Notes under the pieces: generated by a model
Database searches by the model: none
What the model was told of the DNA's origin: nothing
The model's input: only the letters and a program-made list of their open reading frames with translations
Shown here: piece after piece, positions 17,426 to 23,998 of the stretch
How the letters are laid out: each line of letters opens with the position of its first letter
Numbering within the stretch: position 1 is the stretch's first letter
Position numbers and translations under genes: made by a program
NCBI GenBank assembly: GCA_022844165.1
Contig: JALHMH010000001.1
Location: 62,001-126,000, forward strand
Direction of reading: 5' to 3'
DNA length: 64,000 nt
From: Lysobacterales bacterium
Lineage (GTDB): Bacteria > Pseudomonadota > Gammaproteobacteria > Xanthomonadales > SZUA-5

Positions 17426-18127
17426 CTAACCGTCGCCAATCGACTGAGTGGCATCGAAGGTTTGCATCATCAACGCAACCTGCGTGCGATTGCGCGCGTC
17501 CAGTTTTTGCATGATCGACTTCATGTGCACCTTGACCGTCGCTTCGGTGATCTGAAGTTGTGCTGCGATCTGTTTATTCAACATCCCGGTTGCCAACATG
17601 CTGGCAATACGGAACTGTTGTGCGCTGAGCGCTCCAATCTGGCGTGCCGCCGACTGCTCTTTCGAGCTCAATTGTGGTACGAACCCCAACTCGCTCAGTG
17701 AAGCAGGAATGTAGCGCGAACCGGACAGCACCTGGCCGAGCGCCTTGGAAATTTCCCGCAACGGTGCGGATTTGGGAATGAAGCCCGCTGCGCCCAGCTG
17801 CAGAGCCCGGCGGATCGTCAGTGGCTCTTCCTGCGCCGAGATGACGGCAACGCTCAGGCCAGGCGACTTCGCGCGCACGTGGATCAGGCCCGACAAACCA
17901 TGCGAGCCGGGCATGTTCAAGTCGAGCAAAACCAGATCGACGTTTTGATCGCGATTGAGCAGATCCTGAAGGCAATCCAGCGTATCGGCCTCCAACACGG
18001 ACGCCGACGGGAAGTTGGCGCCTACACAAGAAACCATCGCGTGCCGGAACATCGGATGGTCGTCCGCAACGATAATCGTCCCGACTGCCTTGATGTCGAT
18101 CAGGTGGGGACTGAACAAACTAGACAT
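17426..18127 (-). CDS. LuxR/NarL-type response regulator
   Basis: A 233-residue protein from the ATG at 18127, which overlaps the heme oxygenase stop by 8 bases; a longer upstream reading is open but would run through the heme oxygenase gene. The receiver has IIVADDHPMF and the phosphate site in VDLVLLDLNMPG, with AISAQEE-like and FIPKSAP conserved positions. The C-terminal HTH reads LSAQQFRIASMLATGMLNKQ, then ITEATVKVHMKSIMQKL, as in LuxR-type DNA binding. It is the obvious DNA-binding output for the hybrid kinase 31 bases downstream. Its targets may include the nearby divergent gvpA promoter and its own operon. Confidence 0.95.
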   Translation of the reverse strand: MSSLFSPHLIDIKAVGTIIVADDHPMFRHAMVSCVGANFPSASVLEADTLDCLQDLLNRDQNVDLVLLDLNMPGSHGLSGLIHVRAKSPGLSVAVISAQEEPLTIRRALQLGAAGFIPKSAPLREISKALGQVLSGSRYIPASLSELGFVPQLSSKEQSAARQIGALSAQQFRIASMLATGMLNKQIAAQLQITEATVKVHMKSIMQKLDARNRTQVALMMQTFDATQSIGDG

Positions 18128-18848
18128 GCACGTGCTGCGCTGCGTGCGCAAATGGGCAGCCCAACGATCCTTGGCGTGCCGGGCGTGGCGCAGGCATGGC
18201 GACTTCGCCAAGCCATGCGCTCAGCGAGCCGAAGACGAAGCGCGCAACGTCGATCATGCGATTCTCATCGAGGTCGGTTGTGTTTTCGATCTGTTGAATG
18301 GTGCGTCTCCATACCTGCCCGTGCGCGCCGTCATAACAATCGAAGTATGTCACCGCGTTAGCGACAGTCTGACCCAGATGTTCGTTGAGCGCGCGGCGAA
18401 TCACTTGTCCGCCCAAGGTGGCGCCTTCGAACACATACACCACGCCGGCGCGCGTCGACTCATCGTGGCAATCCAGTTCGTCGAATACTGGCGAACTGGT
18501 ACTCCGGGGGAAGTCGCGCATACCGACGGCGGCGAGATCGGATTCAAGCTTCGGTGTGCGCTGGCAGGCGAGGTTGAAGACGGCATGTTGTGCCTGCGCC
18601 ATACGCAACTCCAGGGGTCCCACATAACCCAGCAGCCGCAGCAGCAACAGCCGATACTCATTCAGGCTGTAATCTGGCTCTAGCAGCCGGCGCATGCAGG
18701 GCACGGCCTCGATCATGTCGTGGGCCTGGCGTGTGTTTAGTCGCAAGCGCTGAATGCGCGATGTGGAGCGATCGCCATGCAGATCGCCCGATTCGCCGGA
18801 TAGCGACGCGGCTGGCAAAGTCGTTAGCAACACAGCTTTGGATCCCAT
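18120..18848 (-). CDS. Heme oxygenase (bacterial BphO/HO-1 fold)
   Basis: A 242-residue protein. The proximal heme ligand is His43 in RLRLNTRQAHDMIE, and the distal helix has GVVYVFEGATLGGQVI with the flexible glycines. The helix GYVGPLELRM and the acidic patch near VTYFDCYDG also fit. It would open heme to biliverdin, CO and iron using reductant from the ferredoxin pair encoded in the facing operon. The C-terminus has a tail with GCPFAH, a Cys-Pro dipeptide (231-232) like heme regulatory motifs. It is first of a three-gene operon with the response regulator and phytochrome-like kinase. The first 30 residues are less conserved and the start could be slightly further in. Confidence 0.93.
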   Translation of the reverse strand: MGSKAVLLTTLPAASLSGESGDLHGDRSTSRIQRLRLNTRQAHDMIEAVPCMRRLLEPDYSLNEYRLLLLRLLGYVGPLELRMAQAQHAVFNLACQRTPKLESDLAAVGMRDFPRSTSSPVFDELDCHDESTRAGVVYVFEGATLGGQVIRRALNEHLGQTVANAVTYFDCYDGAHGQVWRRTIQQIENTTDLDENRMIDVARFVFGSLSAWLGEVAMPAPRPARQGSLGCPFAHAAQHVHV

Positions 18849-19057
18849 CGGCCTTGTTGGTCGACATAGTGGTGAAATGTGTGCTCACAGTCCCTACCAC
18901 TTTGGTTTTATTGCACGCAAGCCCCCTGCTGACCATGCTTAGGCGGCGTCCAGGGTTTCGAGTCGGACTTGGGTGCCGCTAGTGCAAGATGCGCCGTCTG
19001 GCGGGCAAGAGCGCTCTTACAACTCGGTTTGTTGCAACTAAATTTCGGAGATTCGCC
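18849..19057. promoter_or_regulatory. Divergent promoter region between the heme oxygenase operon and gvpA
   Basis: About 210 bases separate the divergent operons. It contains 6-base inverted arms AGTGGT (18868-18873) and ACCACT (18896-18901), the second copy of a 20-base repeat (18940-18959), a weak sigma-54-like arrangement (GG at 18972-18973, GC at 18984-18985, 10 bases between) and a good gvpA ribosome site (GGAG about 8 bases before the ATG). No clear sigma-70 boxes were seen. It is the best place for the cluster's response regulator to act. Confidence 0.5.
18940..18959 (+). repeat. 20-base direct repeat, copy 2
   Basis: Identical to 5110-5129, which lies inside the first V4R gene. This copy is non-coding, about 100 bases upstream of gvpA and 90 bases upstream of the heme oxygenase start. 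Confidence 0.7.
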
Positions 19058-19276
19058 ATGGCACAAGTTCAGAAATCGACCGACTCTTCAAGTCTGGCCG
19101 AAGTTGTTGATCGCATCCTCGACAAAGGTATCGTGATCGATGCGTTCGTCAAGGTTTCGTTGGTGGGTATTGAATTGCTCGCGATCGAAGCGCGCGTGGT
19201 GATCGCCTCGGTCGAAACGTACTTGAAGTACGCCGAAGCGATCGGCCTGACCGCCAGCGCCGCGCAACCGGCGTAA
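19058..19276 (+). CDS. gvpA: Gas vesicle major structural protein GvpA
   Basis: A 72-residue protein with the highly conserved GvpA core: [18 protein letters not shown], then [20 protein letters not shown] and [14 protein letters not shown]. GvpA forms the ribbed protein wall of gas vesicles that give buoyancy. The ATG at 19058 follows GGAG and matches the family start; an upstream in-frame extension is not needed. It is the first gene of the gas vesicle operon and has a 72-base gap before the next gene, which often marks high expression of gvpA alone. Confidence 0.98.
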   Translation: MAQVQKSTDSSSLAEVVDRILDKGIVIDAFVKVSLVGIELLAIEARVVIASVETYLKYAEAIGLTASAAQPA

Positions 19277-19348
19277 CAGGGTACCCGTTCGCCGGAGGTC
19301 CGCCTCCGGTGAACTTCTTTTCCTTTCAACTGCGCAGGCGGCAAGACA

Positions 19349-19873
19349 ATGGACCAGCAGTTTCCTGGAGATATCGCGCCGCTGATGCGCGCATGCGCCG
19401 ATCTGGCGCGACGACGTGCCGACGATCTGGCGCGTGTCCGGACATCGGTAAGCCAGCTCAAGAACAATCTCGCGCGCACGCTGGTGCAGTTCGACCATGC
19501 GCGCAATGAGAGCGCGGCGCGAATTCAGGCGCTCCGCGCGCAGACGACGCAGTCGCTTGCCGATAACCGTCGTGAACGCAGCCAACAGCTTGCCGACTTC
19601 CGCGCGCGACTGGCAAAAGACCATGCTCGTACCACGGAGCAAACGCGCCAGGCCCTGGGCAGTTTTCGCGACGCGCTGCAAGCGGCGGTGAGTGACATCA
19701 AGAAACAAACTCAGGTTGCAAAGCGTGCGCGGTTCAAGACCGGTTCGTTCCGTCATGCGGCGGCACCGGCCAAGCCACCGAGCCGTCCGACATCTGTCGC
19801 AGACACGGCACCCATCGCGCGCAAGCGCAACCGGTCCGGCGCGAACGACTCGCGTAGTTTCCTCGACCTATGA
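19349..19873 (+). CDS. GvpC-like coiled-coil gas vesicle protein
   Basis: A 174-residue basic, Ala/Arg/Gln-rich helical protein lying between gvpA and gvpN, the place of gvpC in cyanobacteria. Residues about 10-125 are continuous amphipathic helix with repeating units around RVRTSVSQLKNNLARTLVQF, SAARIQALRAQTTQSLADN and RRERSQQLADFRARLA; the tail is Lys/Arg/Pro-rich. GvpC strengthens the vesicle from outside by binding GvpA with 33-residue helical repeats. I can see helix repeats but no exact 33-residue period, so the assignment rests on position and composition. It overlaps gvpN by ATGA. Confidence 0.65.
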   Translation: MDQQFPGDIAPLMRACADLARRRADDLARVRTSVSQLKNNLARTLVQFDHARNESAARIQALRAQTTQSLADNRRERSQQLADFRARLAKDHARTTEQTRQALGSFRDALQAAVSDIKKQTQVAKRARFKTGSFRHAAAPAKPPSRPTSVADTAPIARKRNRSGANDSRSFLDL

Positions 19874-21075
19874 GCACCTTTGCAGGCGTGGACGAGTTGG
19901 ATCCCGCGGGGCAAGTCTCCGTCGAACCCAGCGCTGGTTTTGTATTGACGCCGGCGGTTTCGCTGATTGCGGATCGCGCGCTGGCGTATCTGCGTGCCGG
20001 GTATCCCGTCCACCTCTGCGGCCCAACCGGCACCGGCAAGACCACGCTGGCATTTCATGTTGCCAGCAAGTTAGAGCGCCCAATCGTTCTGCTGCACGGC
20101 GATCATCAATTGACCAGCGCTGATTTGGTCGGTTCGCCCTCTGGCACGCGCACTTCGCGCGTGGTCGACAACTACATCCGGTCGGTTGTTCGCACCGAGG
20201 AGGAGCGGCGCGAGTTGTGGGTCGACAATCGGCTCACGACGGCATGCCGCTACGGGCACACGCTCATCTACGACGAATTTAATCGCACGACCGCGGAAGC
20301 CAATAACCCGCTGCTTAGCGTCTTTTCCGAAGGCATTCTGAATTTGCCGAAGGCCAGCGACGGGCGCGAAAGCTATCTGCGCGTGCATCCAAAGTTCGCA
20401 GCAATATTGACGTCGAATCCCGAAGAGTACGCTGGCGTGTTTCGCACCCCAGACGCCTTGCTGGATCGCGTCATTACCATCGTGCTCGACTATTACGACG
20501 GCGAAACCGAGACCAGTATCGTGGCAGCGCGTACTGGCGTCGATTTCGACTTCGCGCATCAGATTGTCGCGATGGTGCGTGGCTTGCGCAACGCCGGTAG
20601 CAGTGCACATCGCCCAACCATTCGCGCCGCCATCACCATCGCCAAAGTACTCAAACAGTCAGGGCTCCCCATTTCCAGCGAACCGGTCGTACGCTCGATT
20701 TTTGCCGATGTGCTCGGCGCCGATCCTTTCAAGATCTTGTTGAGCTCGACGGCACCCGGTTCTACCGGAGCGGCGGCCGATTCCCCGGCGTCGGACGAGT
20801 TCAAACCAGCCGATCAAGATTTTGATGCGGCGCCGTCAGTCGTGGTCGCCCCTGATGAGCCTGGTACAAGCGCGATGCGGGCGGAAGAAGCCCCCGACAG
20901 TCCGATACTGGAAGTGTCTGGCGCAACGATGCCAGCGGAGCTGGCGCGGGCCATGCCAGCCGAACCGCTGGATGAGCGCGAACAGAAGCGCGCGGCCCGG
21001 CAGAGAAAACGTGGCGGCCAGCCGGCAGCTGCCTGGTTGAATGCGTTCGACGAACGCAGCCCACAAACTTCCTGA
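19870..21075 (+). CDS. gvpN: Gas vesicle AAA+ ATPase GvpN with long tail
   Basis: A 401-residue MoxR-like AAA+ ATPase. Walker A is LCGPTGTGKTTLAFH, Walker B is HTLIYDEFNRTTAEANNPLL, and the sensor region ILTSNPEEYAGVFRTPDALL is typical of GvpN, which is needed for full-size vesicles. The family is usually about 300-350 residues; here residues about 300-401 form an acidic Pro/Ala-rich linker and a basic end (DEREQKRAARQRKRGG), probably unstructured. It is coupled to the GvpC-like gene by ATGA. Confidence 0.95.
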   Translation: MSTFAGVDELDPAGQVSVEPSAGFVLTPAVSLIADRALAYLRAGYPVHLCGPTGTGKTTLAFHVASKLERPIVLLHGDHQLTSADLVGSPSGTRTSRVVDNYIRSVVRTEEERRELWVDNRLTTACRYGHTLIYDEFNRTTAEANNPLLSVFSEGILNLPKASDGRESYLRVHPKFAAILTSNPEEYAGVFRTPDALLDRVITIVLDYYDGETETSIVAARTGVDFDFAHQIVAMVRGLRNAGSSAHRPTIRAAITIAKVLKQSGLPISSEPVVRSIFADVLGADPFKILLSSTAPGSTGAAADSPASDEFKPADQDFDAAPSVVVAPDEPGTSAMRAEEAPDSPILEVSGATMPAELARAMPAEPLDEREQKRAARQRKRGGQPAAAWLNAFDERSPQTS

Positions 21076-21086
21076 GCGCCGAAGCG

Positions 21087-21383
21087 ATGGCCAACTTTAA
21101 ACGCGTCAAGTCCACCATACCGAGCCGCACCTGGAGCGGGCGCAAGGTCCAGGTCAGCAACCACGCGACGTACTTGAAGTTGAGCTTCTTGTCGCAAGAG
21201 CGACGGCGTCGTCAGGTAGAGTTGAACAATCTTTCGGCACGCATCGAGTTATTGAAGAAGCGCATGGTGACGATCGATCAGGAGATCGAAAAGCTAAGCG
21301 CTCAAATCGTCTCGCCGGCGCAGAGCCATGTCACAGAAGCCGATCCCGAACCGCAGCAGCGCGGTATATCGATCAAGTATTGA
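21087..21383 (+). CDS. Small coiled-coil gas vesicle protein, GvpV-like
   Basis: A 98-residue basic protein: FKRVKSTIPSRTWSGRKVQV and NHATYLKLSFLSQERRRRQV, then a coiled coil to about residue 75. This layout recalls the protein named GvpV in cyanobacterial gas vesicle clusters, but I rely on memory of that family. It starts 11 bases after gvpN and precedes gvpO. It may be an assembly factor. Confidence 0.65.
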   Translation: MANFKRVKSTIPSRTWSGRKVQVSNHATYLKLSFLSQERRRRQVELNNLSARIELLKKRMVTIDQEIEKLSAQIVSPAQSHVTEADPEPQQRGISIKY

Positions 21384-21389
21384 GCAATC

Positions 21390-21662
21390 ATGAAAATGAG
21401 CAAGTCCCCCGTTCTGCAAATCCACGAGCAAATCAAGGGCAACCTGATCGAAATGCTCGGTGCTCGTGAATTCCGCGTCGTCGGCATGCAAAAGCTGGAT
21501 GCCGGTTGGTCGGCTGATGTCGAGGTGTACGTGCGCAATCCGCAACTGAGCATCTCGAACGACGCCGGTAGCAAGGATATGCTGACGCGCTGCCGCTACC
21601 GGGTAGACTTCGATGCGGATTTGCAGATGAGCGGCTTCACCGAGACTGAATTCGACTCATGA
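21390..21662 (+). CDS. gvpO: Gas vesicle protein GvpO
   Basis: A 90-residue protein with the GvpO pattern: a helix, then GWSADVEVYVRNPQLSISND, MLTRCRYRVDFDADLQMSGF. GvpO is a small cytosolic accessory or regulatory gas vesicle protein. It starts 6 bases after the previous gene and overlaps gvpF/L by ATGA. An alternative ATG lies two codons in. Confidence 0.75.
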   Translation: MKMSKSPVLQIHEQIKGNLIEMLGAREFRVVGMQKLDAGWSADVEVYVRNPQLSISNDAGSKDMLTRCRYRVDFDADLQMSGFTETEFDS

Positions 21663-22390
21663 GCCTGCTCCTGTATGGCATTACCAAGGCCGAGGTTTCG
21701 CTCCCTGGCGAACTCGCTGGCGTATCCGATGCGCCGGTGAGACCGATAGTCGTCGGTCCCGTGTCGATGTGGGCTTCGGATTACGATGGTGTAGAAGTGT
21801 CTCCGCGGCGCAAAAATCTGGCCGGTTTCCAAGGGGTTGTGAACCATATTTCGGCGCAGCACGATATGTTGCCGGCTGCATTCGGCATGCTCGCCGCCGA
21901 TGAGGACGAAGTGACCGCACTGCTGAGCCGGCATCGTGCCGTGCTGCTTTCGGAGCTCGATCGCGTCGCCGGTGCTTGCGAGTACGCCTTCCGCTTACGC
22001 TTTGTCGGCGAAAATTTGTTCGCCGATTTTGTCGAGCGCTTCGCTGAAATCCGAGCGTTGCGCGATCGCGTGTTCGAGGGCGGCAAGGCACCAACGCAAA
22101 ATGAGCGCATCCAGCTCGGCCAGAGTTTCGAGAAGCGCCTGCAGAGCGAGCGTGCGCGCATTCTGGAGTTGATGGTCAAGTGCTTCGAACCCAGCATCCG
22201 AGAATGGATGGAATTGAACTTCGAAAACGAACAAGTGCTTTGCAACGTCGCGTTGCTGGTCGATCGTGGTCAGGTCGCCGCGCTCGATGCGGCAGTCGAA
22301 GGTTTCGCTGCACGGTTCGACGACTTCCATCTGGTGGAGCTGTTGGGCCCCTGGCCGCCTTACAGTTTCGCCGAACTGCGTTTGGATTAG
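21659..22390 (+). CDS. Gas vesicle protein GvpF/GvpL family
   Basis: A 243-residue protein with family features: the N-terminal LLLYGITKAEV, a central VVNHISAQHDMLPAAFGMLA, and a C-terminal repeat fold with LVDRGQVAALDAAVEGFAAR and the typical ending LLGPWPPYSFAELRL. GvpF and GvpL are related; only one copy is found in this operon, so it may do both jobs. GvpF binds GvpA and acts early in vesicle assembly. It overlaps gvpO and lies 4 bases before gvpG. Confidence 0.95.
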   Translation: MSLLLYGITKAEVSLPGELAGVSDAPVRPIVVGPVSMWASDYDGVEVSPRRKNLAGFQGVVNHISAQHDMLPAAFGMLAADEDEVTALLSRHRAVLLSELDRVAGACEYAFRLRFVGENLFADFVERFAEIRALRDRVFEGGKAPTQNERIQLGQSFEKRLQSERARILELMVKCFEPSIREWMELNFENEQVLCNVALLVDRGQVAALDAAVEGFAARFDDFHLVELLGPWPPYSFAELRLD

Positions 22391-22394
22391 TGAG

Positions 22395-22604
22395 ATGTTT
22401 GGCACTGGCTTGTTGATGGGCGTGATGCGCGAGATCGACAAGGCCGTGCAGGGTGAACTCGATAGCGAGCAAGAGGGCATCTTACGGAAACTGCGCCAGT
22501 TGCACCGAGCGATCGAACTCAAAGAAATCGATGAAGATACGTTCGAGGAGCGGGAGACGCAGCTCCTGGAGCGGCTGGAAACCATCAAACGGATGCGGCG
22601 CTGA
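22395..22604 (+). CDS. gvpG: Gas vesicle protein GvpG
   Basis: A 69-residue protein, ATG at 22395 right after gvpF/L. The sequence LRKLRQLHRAIELKEIDEDT followed by FEERETQLLERLETI is typical of GvpG, a small helical assembly protein that works with GvpF/L. An earlier in-frame start would lie inside gvpF/L and is unlikely. Confidence 0.92.
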   Translation: MFGTGLLMGVMREIDKAVQGELDSEQEGILRKLRQLHRAIELKEIDEDTFEERETQLLERLETIKRMRR

Positions 22605-22625
22605 CCCAATGAGTCGTTCGAACTG

Positions 22626-22865
22626 ATGCAGCGCCATGACGCCAACGAGTTGTACCTTTCGGACCTGCTTGATCGTCTGCTGGACACCGGTGTCGTGCTG
22701 CGTGGGCACATCACGATCAGCGTTGCCGACATTGAGCTGGTGTACCTCGACATCAGTGTGGTGCTGGCGTCCGTCGAGCGCGCGTTGAAGTGGCAACACG
22801 CCGAATCGTTGGCAGATCGGCAGATACCTGGGGTGCGCAATGTCGATCGAACCGTCCTCCATTGA
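22626..22865 (+). CDS. GvpA-family minor protein (GvpJ/M/S type), first paralogue
   Basis: A 79-residue GvpA paralogue: LYLSDLLDRLLDTGVVLRGH then ITISVADIELVYLDISVVLA, SVERALKWQHAES. The core matches GvpA but with GvpJ/M/S-type changes (ADIELVYLDI). Such minor wall proteins are thought to start vesicle assembly. Its 3' end overlaps gvpK by 26 bases. Confidence 0.9.
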   Translation: MQRHDANELYLSDLLDRLLDTGVVLRGHITISVADIELVYLDISVVLASVERALKWQHAESLADRQIPGVRNVDRTVLH

Positions 22866-23157
22866 ACAGGGCCTGGCGGCCCTGCTGAGCCGCCAGAGCC
22901 GCGTCGACCTGGCCGACCCCGCCGCTGGCGTGAATGGCCTGGCGCAGCTGGTGCTTACGTTGATCAAGGTGATCCACGAGTTGCTCGAAAAACAAGCGCT
23001 GCGGCGCTTCGAGGCCGGTTCTTTGACCGATGAGGAAGCCGAAAAACTGGGCAGCGTGCTGATGGCGCAGGCCCGCGAACTGAAAGCCTTGTGCGTACAC
23101 TTCGGCCTCGACGAGCGCGACCTCACGCTCGATCTTGGCCCGCTGGGAAAACTCTAA
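22840..23157 (+). CDS. gvpK: Gas vesicle protein GvpK
   Basis: A 105-residue protein with the GvpK pattern GLAQLVLTLIKVIHELLEKQ, then ALRRFEAGSLTDEEAEKLG. GvpK is a small conserved assembly protein. The start overlaps the upstream GvpA paralogue, and the stop is 8 bases before the next gene. Confidence 0.95.
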   Translation: MSIEPSSIEQGLAALLSRQSRVDLADPAAGVNGLAQLVLTLIKVIHELLEKQALRRFEAGSLTDEEAEKLGSVLMAQARELKALCVHFGLDERDLTLDLGPLGKL

Positions 23158-23165
23158 GGATGCAT

Positions 23166-23501
23166 ATGTCACGCGACGAGCCACGCAACATGGTGCACTC
23201 GACCCACAGCACCAATCTGGCCGATCTGCTGGAACGATTGCTCGACAAAGGCGTGGTGATCAGCGGCGATATTCGCATCAAGTTGGTGGATATCGAATTG
23301 TTGACGATCCAGATTCGTCTGGTGATCTGCTCGGTCGATCGTGCGGTGGAGATGGGCATGGACTGGTGGCGGCACAACCAGTATTTCCAGAAGGGTACCG
23401 ATGCCGATCCGGCGCAACTGGAACGCATCGCCGATCGCCTGGATTCGCTTGAACGCCGCCTCTCGGCGCTACCTGTTGAGGTCCCTGATCGCCATGAGTG
23501 A
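23166..23501 (+). CDS. GvpA-family minor protein (GvpJ/S type), second paralogue
   Basis: A 111-residue GvpA paralogue: NLADLLERLLDKGVVISGDI then RIKLVDIELLTIQIRLVICS. A C-terminal extension of about 45 residues (to LSALPVEVPDRHE) is typical of GvpJ or GvpS. The ATG at 23166 is chosen because AAGGA sits 6 bases before it; another ATG at 23160 is too close to that site. It overlaps gvpH by 8 bases. Confidence 0.9.
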   Translation: MSRDEPRNMVHSTHSTNLADLLERLLDKGVVISGDIRIKLVDIELLTIQIRLVICSVDRAVEMGMDWWRHNQYFQKGTDADPAQLERIADRLDSLERRLSALPVEVPDRHE

Positions 23502-23997
23502 CAAGAATCTTTTTGCCGATTTGCTTCGTGGTTTGGGTGGTGCGCTTGAAAGTCTGGGTGAGGCGATCAACAAACAAACCGACGGCAAGCCGCGTGTTGA
23601 AGTGAAGCGCAGCGTCAAAATGCGCTCGGCGGATGGCAGTAGCGGTAATCCGCTGGACGATCTAAAAGATCTTGCCAATCGGCTCAAAGAAAACACCAGC
23701 CCGCCGATACCAAGATCGCGAACCTTGAAACTTGAGGTGCACGAAGAAGATAACCAGGTATTCGTGGTCATCCAGCAGGCCGGTTTGCAAGCGGACAATT
23801 TGCAGATCGCGATCGACGGAGACATGCTTGAGTTGCGGGCAGAACAACCCGAAGGCCGTTACCATGGCGAGGCGCTGTTGCCTTGCGCCGTCAAGAAAAG
23901 TTCGCAAACGCTGACCGATCGTGCCGGACTGCTCGAGCTGCGCTGGCAGAAACTACGTCTCACGCGAACTCGCGCGGCACCGAAGCGCTCACCCTGA
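23494..23997 (+). CDS. gvpH: Gas vesicle protein GvpH, Hsp20-like
   Basis: A 167-residue protein. The N-terminus NLFADLLRGLGGALESLGEA is typical of GvpH, and the C-terminal part (about 75-150) is an alpha-crystallin-like domain with LKLEVHEEDNQVFVVIQQAG and NLQIAIDGDMLELRAE. GvpH is a gas vesicle-linked small heat shock-type chaperone. The start is the ATG at 23494 overlapping the preceding gene; the stop lies one base before the AAA+ gene. Confidence 0.9.
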   Translation: MSDKNLFADLLRGLGGALESLGEAINKQTDGKPRVEVKRSVKMRSADGSSGNPLDDLKDLANRLKENTSPPIPRSRTLKLEVHEEDNQVFVVIQQAGLQADNLQIAIDGDMLELRAEQPEGRYHGEALLPCAVKKSSQTLTDRAGLLELRWQKLRLTRTRAAPKRSP

Positions 23998-23998
23998 T

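Noticed and set aside
18868..18901. Possible CRP/Clp site before gvpA (GTGA...TCAC-like pieces)
   Set aside because: The spacing between half-sites is 9 rather than 6 bases, so it does not fit the CRP consensus.
18970..18987. Sigma-54 promoter before gvpA
   Set aside because: GG and GC are spaced by 10 bases, but the surrounding bases match the -24/-12 consensus poorly and no sigma-54 activator is visible nearby; kept only as a weak note.
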